From Fallopia convolvulus (lineage: Eukaryota > Streptophyta > Magnoliopsida > Caryophyllales > Polygonaceae), in contig OZ024721.1 of the NCBI GenBank assembly GCA_964016875.1, forward strand, positions 11,152,109-11,216,108: DNA of 64,000 nucleotides. Direction: 5' to 3'. A program made the translations under genes and the position numbers. The first letter of the stretch is position 1, and each line of letters opens with the position of its first letter. Under the pieces are notes generated by a model, which saw nothing but the letters and a program-made list of their open reading frames with translations, was not told where the DNA came from and did no database searches. Positions 1-10,518 of the stretch are shown here, piece after piece.

Positions 1-1630
1 AAGTTTTGGGCACTAATTTCTGATCATGCCACCTTTTAGTGCGCTCCTTGTAAATTTCAGCATTTTCATACGCCTTCAACCTCAGTTCTTCTAATGCTTG
101 CAAGTCCATGAATCTTTTTGCTCCCGCCGCATCGAGGTTCATGTTGAGCTCCTTTAGAGCCCATAATGCTTTATGCTCCATCTCAACCGGTAAATGACAT
201 GCCTTGCCATACACTAGATTATAAGGAGTGGTGCGTAGAGGCGCCTTGTATGCTGTCCTGTATGCCCATAGAGCGTCATCTAATTTGGAGGACCAATCCT
301 TCCTAGACCGGGACACTGTCTTCTCCAATATGCTCTTTATTTGCATGTTTAAAACTTCAACCTGGCCACTAGTTTGGGGATGATAGGGTGTTGCCACCCG
401 ATGGGATACCCCATACTTAGCCAAAAGTGCTTCGAAACTCCGCTCAATGAAATGAGAACCACCATCACTGATAAGGACCCTTGGAACGCCGAACCTGGGG
501 AAAATATTGGTCTTGATGAATTTAGCCACAGTCTTGGCGTAGTTAGTCCTTGTAGCGACAGCTTCTACTCACTTAGAGACATAATCGACCGCAACTAGGA
601 TGTACTTGTAGGGGCCTGATGCGGGAAACGGTCCCATGAAGTCTATGCCCCATACATCAAATAGCTCAACCTCTAATATCCCGGTTAGTGGATTTTCATG
701 TCTCCAAGTGATGTTGCCTGAGCGTTGACATCCATCACATGTTGTCACATAAGCTTGCACATCCTTGAACATGGTTGGCCAATAGAGACCACTATGAAGA
801 ATCTTCGCCGTAGTTTTGAATCCTTTTGCATGGCCTCCAGTTGGAAGTGTGTGACATTGACGGATCACATTCTCGATCTCCTCTTCTGGAACACAACGCC
901 TAAAAAGGTGATCGCTCCCTTGCTTAAACAAGTAGGGATCATCCCAATAGTACTGTTTTACATCATGGAGAAATTTCTTCTTCTTTTGTAGGGTAAGGCC
1001 CTCGGGAATCACGCCTCCTACAAGATAGTTAGCGAAATCCGCAAACCAAGGGGCTTTTGACCCTCTAATAGCATGGATTGATATTGAGGCAGAAGAAGTA
1101 CAAGTAGGAGAAAGAATGGAATTGATTTTAGCTAGTTCGGTTTCAGAAATCTTACCTGGATGGGTCGTTAACGAGCTTGGAGTCATCTTGGTAACGACCT
1201 CCCGTGGCTTAGTAACGACCTGATTGAGTGTCATGCCGACCCATTCTGAAATTTTATCCTTGTAATTTGTGCCTTCCAGGCTCGGCACCTCGTCAACGAC
1301 CCTGAAGGGGTCGGTGACGAGGGTCTTGTGAAGTTCGACCTCGTTCAACAGGAGGTGTTCGTCCGGTCTGGAATCGTTTATTGGCACCTCATTGTTGGAC
1401 TCGGTGATATGCTCCACTGGCAATCTGGATAGATGATCCGCCACTAGATTCTCTGCTCCCTTTTTGTCTCTTATTTCGTGGTCAAATTCCTGCAGTAAGA
1501 GCATCCATCGAAGCAATCTGGGTTTGGCATCCTTTTTGGCCATTAGGTATCTAACAACCTCATGGTCAGTATAAACAATCACTTTGGATCCAACAAGGTA
1601 GGACCGGAATTTTTCAAAGGCAAGTACCAC
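1..1630 (-). pseudogene. Athila pol 3' part: RNase H and integrase (broken)
   Basis: The frame 1630-569 begins inside RNase H (residues such as YTDHEVVRYLMAKKDAKPRL). A linker follows, then the integrase zinc-binding region (CHTLPTGGHAKGF and TTCDGCQR) and the start of the catalytic core with its first Asp (GIDFMGPFPASGPYKY). The frame stops at 571-569, where YVSK is followed by TGA in place of the family Trp, a G-to-A type change. The same frame continues past the stop to the left edge with readable integrase sequence (ISDGGSHFIERSF, HPQTSGQVE), so the second Asp and the Glu of the D,D-E triad are still encoded. This is the downstream half of a polyprotein that normally makes RNase H and integrase in the virus-like particle. 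Confidence 0.85.
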
Positions 1631-1685
1631 GGAAAGGAACTCCTTCTCTGTTGTGGTATACTTACTCTGCGCCTCATCCAGCGTC

Positions 1686-3854
1686 TTACTGGTGTAATAG
1701 ATGGCATGGTGAATAGGAATCTAGGTGAATAGGAATCTGCCAAAAACCGCTATAGCCGTCTAAATAACAGAAATAATCATGCTGGGCTAAGCGTTCTAAC
1801 ACCTGATCAATGAAAGGAAGCGGGAAATGATCTTTTCTAGTAGCACTATTGAGCTTCCTATAATCAATGCACATCCTCCAACTAGTGGTGGTTCTAGTCG
1901 GAATAAGCTCTCCCTTTTCGTTTTCTATCACAGTCATCCCCCCTTTTTTTGGGACTACATGGACCGGACTCACCCATTGGCTATCCGATATAGGAAATAT
2001 GATCCCAGCATCAAGTAATTTAATAATTTCCTTTTTAACTACATCCTTCATGTTAGGATTTAACCTACGTTGATGCTCTATGGTGGGTTTATGATTATCC
2101 TCCATGTATATCCTATGCATGCAAAGGGAAGGGGAAATGCCAGTTATATCATCTAGGGAGTAGCCTATGGCTTTCCTATGCATCCTAAGCACATTCAGGA
2201 GTTTTCCTACTTCCTCATCTTTTAATTTAGCATCAATGATGACAGGCAAAGTAGAATTAGGACCAAGAAATTCATACCTGAGGGAGTCTGGCAGAGGTTT
2301 AAGTGTTTGGGACGGTTCAGCAGGGATTAGAATTGGTTCTTCTGGCTCCGTCTTCAACACTTCCTCAAGATAAGCAAAGGCTGAAATTTCGTTGTCTTCT
2401 GTCAGGGTCGTTAACGATGCTGATGGGGTCGTTAACGAGTCTGCTTCTTCTGCCAGGAGAATCAGTAACGTTGCTGGGGAGCTTGTTACTGAAACTGCAG
2501 AGGTTATTTCTGCCCATCTTTGACCTGAAATTTCATCACCTAATGTTGATCTTCCAATAGGATCTCCACATTCAATGATCTCCTTGTGGGTGTAGAGCAT
2601 CTTGACTTCGGCTTTATCAGTTTCCTTAATTGACTGTTTAAATCGGAATTCCGTCACCTCATCCCCAATTTCGAAAGTTAGGAGTCCCCTCCTAACATCG
2701 ATTATGGCTCCAGCTGTGGCGAGGAACGGTCTTCCCAAAATAATAGGCACCACCGGATCTTCGGGCATTGTCATAACGATGAAGTCGTTTGGAACAAAGA
2801 ATTTGCCCACTTGAACTGGAAAGTCTTCTATTACCCCTGTTGGTTTGATGCAGGATCCGTCTTCCATGTAAAGCCGCATGTTGACGGGCTCTAGTTGTCC
2901 CATATTAGCTTTAGACCAGATTGAGAGAGGGACTAAACTAGCACTGGCGCCCAGATAACATAAAGCCTTGAACTTGTGGTTGCCTATGCCGATCGTTATT
3001 GCAAATCTCCCTGGGTCTCCTAGATTTTCTTGTAGAGCTATTGATCTGACTTCATCCTGTAGCTCTGTAATGGATCTTTTCCTGCTAAGAATATCCTTCA
3101 AAAACTTTGTGTAAGCCGGCATTTCGCTTAGGGCCTCAGCGAATGGGATGGAAATATTAATGCCCTGAAGAATCTTTACGAAACGCTTGAACTTACTCTC
3201 AGTAGAGTCCATAGATTTCTTAGTTGGAAATGGAAGAGATTTCACCATTCTCGGAACCAAGTTAGGCTCGAGAGATGGTGCTACCGGGTCGATACTAGGA
3301 TCGTCAGGTATGCTCGGCGGGTCGTTACCGACCCTGTTGGGGTCGTTAACTACCCTGGAGTTGAGAGGCAAGCTCGGTTTAGAAGACTTACCTGGGGTAG
3401 GGTCGTCAGGAACCCTCGGAGCCTCGTCACCTTGGTATATGGGCTCGTTATTTGCTCTCGCTGGCTTGTTAACGAGCTGTTTGGTGACGTCCTCTTCCTT
3501 CTTGTCCTCAACTTGAACTCGCTCCGGCAATGTCTTCCCGCTCCTAAGGTGCACTGCTGCTATTTGTCCCCTAGGGTTCTCCTCGGGGCGGCCCGGGAGT
3601 TGCCCTTGTGGTCTCGGAATTTGGGCAGCGAGGTTTCCTAGTTGGGAATCAACACTCTTCTTCCATATATCGAACTCTCCCCATCTTTTATTTTGTTGGT
3701 TCAGGTTGGCTTGAACTTCGTTAACCTTGTTGGTCACTTCGTTAACTTTGTTGGTCACGCCGTTAATGCCTTCCTGTAATCCTTGAACCCATGATGGTGG
3801 CTCCTGATGGCCTGGAGGTCGATAAAGTGCAGGTCGTCTATCTGATGGAGGCAT
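1686..3854 (-). pseudogene. Athila Gag C-terminal spacer, aspartic protease and truncated reverse transcriptase
   Basis: A 722-codon open frame. Residues 1-220 are a low-complexity spacer rich in Pro and Asp (repeats of V-N-D-P type). A retropepsin-like protease follows at about 265-410, then RT fingers and palm start (KEIIKLLDAGIIFPI, SWRMCIDYRKLNSATRK, YLDGYSGFWQIPI). The protease active-site loop reads LCYLGASAS where the family has Asp before L-G-A-S, so the catalytic residue is Tyr and the protease is probably inactive. RT breaks off right after QIPI. The palm motif with the paired Asp residues and the connection domain are missing, and the next readable domain is RNase H. A 15-bp direct repeat (1708-1722 and 1724-1738) marks the junction. 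The protein cannot support transposition by itself. Confidence 0.85.
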
Positions 3855-3890
3855 TGCATAGTTTTGATTGGTATTCTGGTTGCCCCATGC

Positions 3891-5051
3891 CTAATAGTTG
3901 TTTGACCTGTCATTATAGCTAGGCTGGTTCCTGTATGGTCCTCTCATATAATTCATCTCAGCTATTGTCTCAGTGGTTCTAACCTTCTCTATGTTAGTGC
4001 AAGCAGAAGTACTATGTGCAGAAGAACCACATTCTTGACATGATTGGGAGGATTTCAGAAAACTTACCTGCTTCTTGAGACGGTTGACCTCATCTTGCAA
4101 GAATTGATTTTTAACATCCGGGTCAACTTCGTTTCGGTTAGACATGTAGAGACGTTTTTAGGGCTGTGGAGTCTGCTGGGTTCCATACATGGCATCGTAA
4201 TTGGACAGCTTATCCAGCAGTTCCCATGCAGTTGTAGGGTTCATCTCTATGAAACCGCACGCTGTATGCGTGTTGATGCGGTTCTTGGTCTCTGCGTTGA
4301 TACCTTGGAAAAAGATTTCTTGCAAAACATATAAAGGTTGCCCATGAGTGGGGCATTGTCTGAGCATCTCTTTGAATCTTTCCCATGTTTCAACGAATGT
4401 TTCATTAGGCAGCTGGTGATATGAGGTGATGCGTTTCCTCAACTCCGTCGTCTTAGCAGGAGGGAAGAATTTTGTAAGAAATTGATCATACAAGTTCTTC
4501 CAAGTCCTGATAGACTTAGAAGGTAGGCTCTCCAACCAGCTCAGGGCCTTTCCAGCAAGAGACCACCTGAAAGCTTTTAACAGAACATATTCTAGTGAAA
4601 CACCTTCAGCAGCTATGGTGTCACATAAATCAAGAAAATTTCTAATATGCTCCATAGGGCACTCAGTAGGTTTCCCTTCAAACTGAGCCCGTTTAATTAA
4701 GGATATGAATTGAGACTTGATCTCAAAGGGTTTCTTTGTCTGTGGAAGCACAATTGGGGACTCTGGCACCCTCAGTTCCGGGTTCATGTATTCCCTGGCG
4801 TTCTTTGGATATGCATTTAGTTTTTCCTATAGACGAGCATTAGCAGCTCGGTGACGCTCAGCCTGAGCAGCAGTGCCTTCTTTCTCAGTTTTCAACGCCT
4901 CCATCTGATTTCGGAGGTCTTCCATTTGAAGAGCCATCTCTTCCGGTGTGGCCATGGCTCGGTTTTCTCGGAGTCTACGATGCAGGGAACGTTCGGGTTC
5001 TGAGTAATAACCAGTGTTGTCAAACTCGAGCCTTCGTCGTCCTACCGGCAT
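3891..5051 (-). pseudogene. Athila gag (split into three frames)
   Basis: Three consecutive minus-strand frames make up Gag. The first (5051-4827, 74 aa) starts with a basic stretch and ends in a coiled-coil-like run (MALQMEDLRNQMEALKTEKE). The second (4787-4158, 209 aa) is the plant retrotransposon gag domain (WLESLPSKSIRTWKNLYDQF, YHQLPNETFVETWERFKEML). The third (4145-3891, 84 aa) carries a CCHC zinc knuckle of C-x2-C-x4-H-x4-C form (CQECGSSAHSTSAC). Stops separate the three, for example TAG at 4828-4826, so full-length Gag cannot be made without readthrough. Gag would form the particle shell and bind the genomic RNA. Confidence 0.8.
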
Positions 5052-5145
5052 ACGCTGAGAAAACAGACAGAGAAAACAAAAATTAAAAACAAAGACGGGG
5101 TCGGACTATTCCCGAACCCACAGATAAACAAACAAACACGTTGCT

Positions 5146-5163
5146 TCCCCGACAACGGTGCCA
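5146..5163 (-). promoter_or_regulatory. Primer binding site of the Athila-like element (tRNA-Asp type)
   Basis: On the minus strand the sequence is TGGCACCGTTGTCGGGGA, three bases after the LTR end. It is a close variant of the Asp-tRNA PBS of Athila/Tat elements. The intact form TGGCGCCGTTGCCGGGGA is present at 20907-20890 in another element. The two transitions reduce pairing to the tRNA 3' end. Confidence 0.8.
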
Positions 5164-5166
5164 ATT

Positions 5167-6646
5167 TGTTGAGAGGGTTTCTTGACAACAAATAAATTTA
5201 TAAGTCAAGACCCCGCTGAGTATAGCAGAGTCAGGATCGTTCCACAGGAAGCAAGGTTGTTCGTTTATCAACTACAAAAAAAAAAAAAAAAATCAAGCAA
5301 AAACACTCACAAGCAGCCTCGTTAACGACGTTGTCAGGGTCGTTAACGAACCACCGTACACAAAAAGACTCAACTAACGACCTAAATAAATTCGGTACCG
5401 AGCCAAGTAACTCAGCAATGAAATTCACTTAAAATAATTCAAATAAGAACAAAGATCTAGGACTAGGGACACCACAACATAGCTAAGCATATAAACTCGT
5501 AAGAAGATAAGATCATGCCTTTAAATAGATAGAGTCATCAACTTTCGTTGACTATCAAGTAAATTAACCTACTTTCGCATCCTAATTCACTCAATTGTTT
5601 GTTTTGGATCTAAAGCTTGAAACTTTCGTATTCAAACAATATCAACCTTCAAGTTACTAACTTTCTCTTTCAATCAAGTTAAAAACTCAAATTACCTCAA
5701 CTTTCATCTCGGTATAAACACAACAAACAATCTTGATAATAGATAAAAGGCATTCAACACACAATCTCACTTATCAAACATGCTCAACTATGCCAGGCTT
5801 AACCCCGATCCTAGAAAAGAAGACTACTCACTAATCATAACTACAAAACAAGAAATCATTGAAAACAAATTACTACTTAAATTAATAACAAAATATCGTC
5901 TTACAGAAAATCAGAAGAAACCGAAAACATGCAAAGTACCGAACCAAAATCTCGATCAACGAACTCGGTAACTTTCGTCCACCGACCTCCGACTCGACTC
6001 CGATCCTCTCCTCGGCTCACTCGGCTCTTCCTCTTCTCTCTATGTCGATCTCCCTAAAAAAATCTTCCCCCCTTCTAGGCTAAACAAGAGGGCTATTTAT
6101 ACTAAAAAAACTAAAAACTAATAAGGCTAGAATATAAAAAAAACTTTCCTAAAAGATAGAAAATAAAAACCTAAAAGATAGAAACAAAATCTAAGAAGAT
6201 AACAAGTCCTAAAATACATAATATAATAACCCTAAAAATTATAAAAAAGATACTCTACCGATACGGAAAGAATTTCCCGCACAGGATCGGTGAGTTACAA
6301 AGTAAACCCTCGAAATTTCTATCACGTGGCCTCGTTAACGAGCCCTTACAGCCTCGTTAACGAGCATGGGCTTGGTTTCTTCCACACTTCATCTTGTAAA
6401 ACCTGGACTCTGACTTCTTCAAACTTGTATTCCTCTGTCTTTCATTGTAGCGCTCCAAATTCAGCTCCATATAGCACTTTTCCTTGCTAAAACCTACAAA
6501 ATACACAAAATAGAGTAGCTTCCATACTTTCTATGAAAATATGCAAAACCATCCAAAAACACACTAAACTAAACCTAAACTTATCAAAACTAAACCTAAT
6601 AAACAAAGAAAACCTACTATAAACTATACTAAAAATGCGAACATCA
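5167..6646 (-). repeat. 5' LTR of the Athila-like element (1480 bp)
   Basis: Bounded on the minus strand by TGATGTTCGC at 6646 and ...CTCAACA at 5167, next to the PBS. The right part (U5 side, 5167-5260) matches the end of the solo LTR at 9920-9977, sharing the CTCAGCGGGGTCTTGA block and the run to AAGAAACCCT..CAACA. The start also resembles that solo LTR (TGATGTCCGC). It contains a 16-base A run (5275-5291) and copies of the palindrome TCGTTAACGA at both ends (about 5323-5348 and 6345-6365). The partner LTR is off the left edge, so LTR divergence cannot be measured. Confidence 0.8.
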
Positions 6647-7796
6647 CGCCACGCCGTCGGCGACCACCAGTGACTCCGACCACCACCCACCGCAAGGGCC
6701 GCCACCGGGCATCACCCAGCCACCCTCGAGCTCGGGGATCGAGCCACTATCGAACCAAACGAGCCACGGGCTCAAGTGAAGGTATATACGATCAAAATTA
6801 ATTAGCGGGTTGGTTGCGGAGCCTTCGTAAGCACCTTTCGATTCCGCTTTGATAATTAAATTTATGGTTTTTATAATATTGACGTTTATACGGTCTCATA
6901 GGTTCAAACCGCTCGAGAAACGGACGTCTAGATCTTCCGTTATAGTGAATACAAGTTTTGACATCTATTGGCAGGTAAAGGACTTCGGATAATTACTCAG
7001 GATTCATTGTTAATCCGTTTGATCCGAGATTTGGTCACCTTTAAGAACTGCTATTGATGAACACTTTTTGTTTAGAAAGTTGTTTCAAAAGTGAAGCGGA
7101 TAATTAGTTATAATTTCGCCAAGATGACTCCTTAAAGCTTGATAGCTAAGGATTAATTATAAACCGATATTCAGAAATCAAATCGTTTATCGATTAGAAA
7201 GTTGTAGGAGTTGAAAATACAACTAAGAAGTGTATCCATGAGCTCGTTGTTGAGAAATCTTTTGTTATATTTGACAGAAGGGTGATAAAGATTACTGTTG
7301 AATTGCTAAGGACGTTGAGCACGCATTCTAAGGCAAGTGGACGGATCTCTCTTGCTTTATGGTTATTAAATGAGGAATTGAATTCCATTTGATCTTCATG
7401 TTGGAAATAATGTGCGTATGGAATAAAGTTTGATAGGTTGTTATTTTGTTAGAAATAACGACCATGTCGTTATGTCAGTTTTTACGCTACAACTGAACTT
7501 AGGACCGTTGTGCGACTTTGTGTGTTTAGCCGTCTCATGCTGAGACATTGTTGCGAAGTAAGATAATGGAGATGGGAGTTTAGACTCCAAAACATCTCTT
7601 TAGTGGTCCTGTGCTGAAACACTGTTGCAAAAAAGGAAGTCCAAGGGTAGGAGCCGAGTCTTCAATGACCTCTTTATAACAAAATATGTATTGGGGGCGT
7701 AGCTTGCTAGCGTATCCCAATATTGGAGTCATGACTCATGTCACGCTTCACGTTGAAGGAAGACAATGGTGCACTCTAGCTAAGTGCAATTGACAC

Positions 7797-7965
7797 TCGG
7801 TTGTTGGCCGAATCTCGGTTGTTGGCCGAGCATGTATAAATGATCATGGATGAAATAGGCCCTCTGATCTCGGTTGTTGGCCGAATCTCGGTTGTGGGCC
7901 GAGGATATATATAAATGATCATGGATGAAATAGACCCTCTGATCTCGGTTGTTGGCCGAACTATG
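7797..7965 (+). repeat. Short tandem repeats CTCGGTTGTTGGCCGA within the LTR
   Basis: Five near-identical copies of a 16-17 base unit, two of them back to back, are embedded in a longer repeat of about 70 bp (unit: the doubled motif, then TATAAATGATCATGGATG, AAATAG and CCCTCTGA). One copy has a single change (GTGGGCCGAG). The spacing is regular but not CRISPR-like. It looks like an LTR-internal satellite, and TATAAATGA in the unit could be a promoter element. Confidence 0.8.
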
Positions 7966-8315
7966 TAAAAACTATTAAATGATGCGAGTGCACAGTTTGA
8001 AAGTAATGAAAGATAAGTGCGTTAGGCACATTAATGTACCAAAACGGTTAGTCCATTCGATAACCATTCTTGCTCCCTGTTATGAATGATTCTTAATCAA
8101 GCTTTGATTAAGTCAATCTGATTAGTCGATGGAGGCTTTTCAAAATGTTATGTGATTAATATGGGTTCCCAACAATTGTTCATGTTTCGTAAAGGAACCA
8201 CAAGTTGTGGTGTCCTATCTCTTGAATATGCGAGTCTCCTTCTTATTCTCTATAAGACTGCTAACTGTTGGATCATAATCCGAGTCTAATCGGATTTGGA
8301 TGCCAATATGTTTAG

Positions 8316-9977
8316 TGATGTCCGCCCTTTTTAGTCATGTTTTTAGGGTGTGTTTTAGTGTCTTCGAGTCTTTTTCTTTAGTTTTGTGTTTTGTTTTGAG
8401 TCGTTTGTGTAGGTTTTCGTATTTTCTTAAGGTATGGAGTCTACATAAGCTTTGGTGGTGTTTTATAGGTTTTTGGAGCTGTTTTGGAGCACTTTTGAAG
8501 AAAAGAGCAAAACCGAAGAGAAGCACTTAAGGAAAAGCTCAAGTAATGAATTTCATAAAGTTATTGAAGATCAAGTTCAAGTTTGGAAAGAGATAGAGAA
8601 ATTCGTTACAAGAACATAGGAAAAAGAATCGAGTCAAACAGAGTTGTAACGAAGCCGCTACGCAAGTTTTACTCAAGGCTGATTTTAGTTCTAACCAAGG
8701 TCGTGCTCGACCCATTTAGAAGAACAAGCCTCAGGACCGACCCTCTGAGGGTCGTGCACGACCCATTTGGTGAACAGTGCTCCCAGGACCGACCCCTAAG
8801 AGGGTCGTGCACGACCCATTTGGGTCGTGCATGGCGCCGACTTCTTCCTTCTTCCGAGATCTTTTATGAGATATTCTATCTTTTTATTTTAGGAGGTTGT
8901 TTTATCTTGTTTCCTAGTTGAATTAGGACTCCTTTTCTTCTATAAAAGGAGATTAAACCCTTTGTTTCAGGGAGCCAACCTACACCGGTCTAGGGCCCAA
9001 GGGGCACTTTGGAGGAGGAAGAGAGAGATAGATAGAGATAGAGAGTAGAGATTGGTGTTGCTTGGAGAACAAGTTTGTTTTGAATTCAAAGTTGTAAGCT
9101 TTTCCTTTTTAATTCAGTTTTGTTTTCAGTTATGCTTAGTGAGTAGTTTTCCTCTCTAAGGTTGGGGTTGAACCCAACAATGGTTGTGCATGCTTCCTCT
9201 TGATCATGATTTGATTGTTTTTATTGCTTGAATCTATTCTCTTGCTCTTAATCCTTGAAGAGAAAGTGGATTGGAATTTCTCATTCATAGTTGAAGCGAA
9301 AGTGGAAACTTTGAATCAGAATAGTCAAATTAGGGTTTTGAAGCGAAAGTGGATCTATCCTAGTTGAAGTAGAAGAGATTAGATAATAAGTTTATTAATT
9401 GAACGAAAGTTAGTTTATTTACTTGCTCTAGTTAATGAAAGTTAGCGCCTTTATGTGATAAAAGCATGATCTTTGTGTTTCATGAGTGTAAACGTGAATT
9501 CATAATTTGAATGCTTGAAGATCATATCTATCTATCTTGTGCTAAATTCCTTTGCGACAGTTGAGGCATATATATCTTGCGATTAACCCAAAAGCGAAAG
9601 TGTAAAGTTGATTGCTTGATTAATTCTAATAGGATTATTTGCGAAAGTTGATATTCCTAGGTTGAAGGATAGATAGAAAGTTGTTTAATTTGCAAAAGTT
9701 GATTGAATAAACTTGAATTGTTTGCGAAAGTTGACTCTTCTATGATCTAAATTGCATAATAAGTTGTGAGTTCTTGTTGGAAGCATGCATGATTATTGTT
9801 GTGGTGATACCTTTACCTTAGAATTCCTCTCTTACTTGATAAAAACCCTTGCTTTGTTTGATTGCTTGCGTGAAAAGTTACAAAACTTGATACTGACTAT
9901 CTCCTGTGGACGAACCTGACTCCCTGTACTCAGCGGGGTCTTGATATAAATTTATTTGTTCAAGAAACCCTTCAACA
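8316..9977 (+). mobile_element. Solo LTR of an Athila-type element with TTTAG target duplication
   Basis: The 1662-bp LTR starts TGATGTCCGC and ends CCCTTCAACA. It is flanked on both sides by TTTAG (8311-8315 and 9978-9982), so it is a complete LTR with a correct 5-bp duplication and no internal sequence. Homology with the LTR at 5167-6646 is visible at both ends. Inside are a GC-rich cassette of palindromes (GTCGTGCACGACC, 8700-8840), the TATA-like TATAAAAGGAG at about 8941-8951 and the repeated (GC)GAAAGT motifs at 9290-9740. Such solo LTRs form by recombination between the two LTRs of a full element. Confidence 0.9.
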
Positions 9978-10506
9978 TTTAGTTACAACCATAAGAACCA
10001 AGTTAGTTTCTTCTTGCTTAGTCTTTCATTAGACTCACCCGTCCATCTTCTTTTCTTTTATATGGTCGGCTGGTGTCTACCGTTGGTTTACGACACATCA
10101 AGTTCTTCTTGGAAGTTGATTCAAGAGGCGGATTCAGAGGTTTGAAGCTCCAGAAGTTGAAGAAAGGTTTCCAATGACTATACTTGAGTGAAGATCATGG
10201 TTGAACTACTTCAAAGTGAAGCTGAGTTTCAGAAATAAGAACTTAAGGAAGACTTGATGAAGATTTTGTTTAAATAGAAGGTTGTTCTATTTATTTACTA
10301 ATTCTTTTTAAGTTAAGGCTTGTATAAGACCTTTTATTCTCTTTTCCGCTGTAAAGTTTTACTTAATTTTGTTAGGTTTTAAATGGTTTCATTTACCTTG
10401 TTATAGTAAGTTCTGTCAGGTTAAAGCCTTGGGTAACTCTGGTTTAGTCCTAATCGGGGTTACTGGCGGTAATACCTCCAGGGTAAGTAAGGGGGTGTTA
10501 CAGAAG

Positions 10507-10518
10507 TGGTATCAGAGC
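10507..10518 (+). promoter_or_regulatory. Primer binding site of the Tekay-like element (initiator Met tRNA type)
   Basis: TGGTATCAGAGC lies four bases after the LTR end. This is the standard Met-tRNA PBS of Copia and chromovirus Gypsy elements and fixes both the orientation (plus) and the LTR boundary. Confidence 0.85.

Larger units (their letters stand above)
1..6646 (-). mobile_element. Athila-like Ty3/Gypsy LTR retrotransposon, partial (3' end beyond left edge)
   Basis: Read on the minus strand the order is LTR (6646-5167), tRNA-Asp-type primer binding site (5163-5146), gag (5051 to about 3890), protease and reverse transcriptase (3854-1686), RNase H and integrase (1630 to edge). The Gag-protease-RT-RH-INT order is Gypsy. 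The tRNA-Asp PBS and the long spacer between Gag and protease fit the Athila lineage. The element is dead: ORFs are split, the RT core is deleted, the protease Asp is replaced and the integrase has a stop. Its left LTR and left target duplication lie outside the window, so insertion age cannot be judged here. The base after its right end begins CGCCA, the presumed 5-bp target duplication. Confidence 0.9.
6647..10502 (+). repeat. 5' LTR of a Tekay/Del-like chromovirus, interrupted
   Basis: The right boundary is supported: ...GGGGGTGTTACA ends at 10502, followed by an initiator-Met-tRNA PBS at 10507. The left boundary is lost because the Athila element was inserted at 6646. The LTR sequence runs 6647-8315, is interrupted by a solo LTR and its target duplication (8316-9982), and resumes at 9983. 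A stretch around 10435-10500 (GGTTACTGGCGGTAATACCTCCAGGG) is the LTR end. No coding capacity is seen. The lineage call rests on the PBS and the integrase remnant downstream, not on the LTR itself. Confidence 0.55.

Noticed and set aside
7797..7965. Regular repeats resembling a CRISPR array
   Set aside because: The units are partly back to back, spacers are themselves repeats, and the context is a plant LTR.
8583..8921. 112-codon plus-strand frame with repeated DPLR/DPFG words
   Set aside because: It is the palindrome cassette of the solo LTR read as protein; no start context or family.
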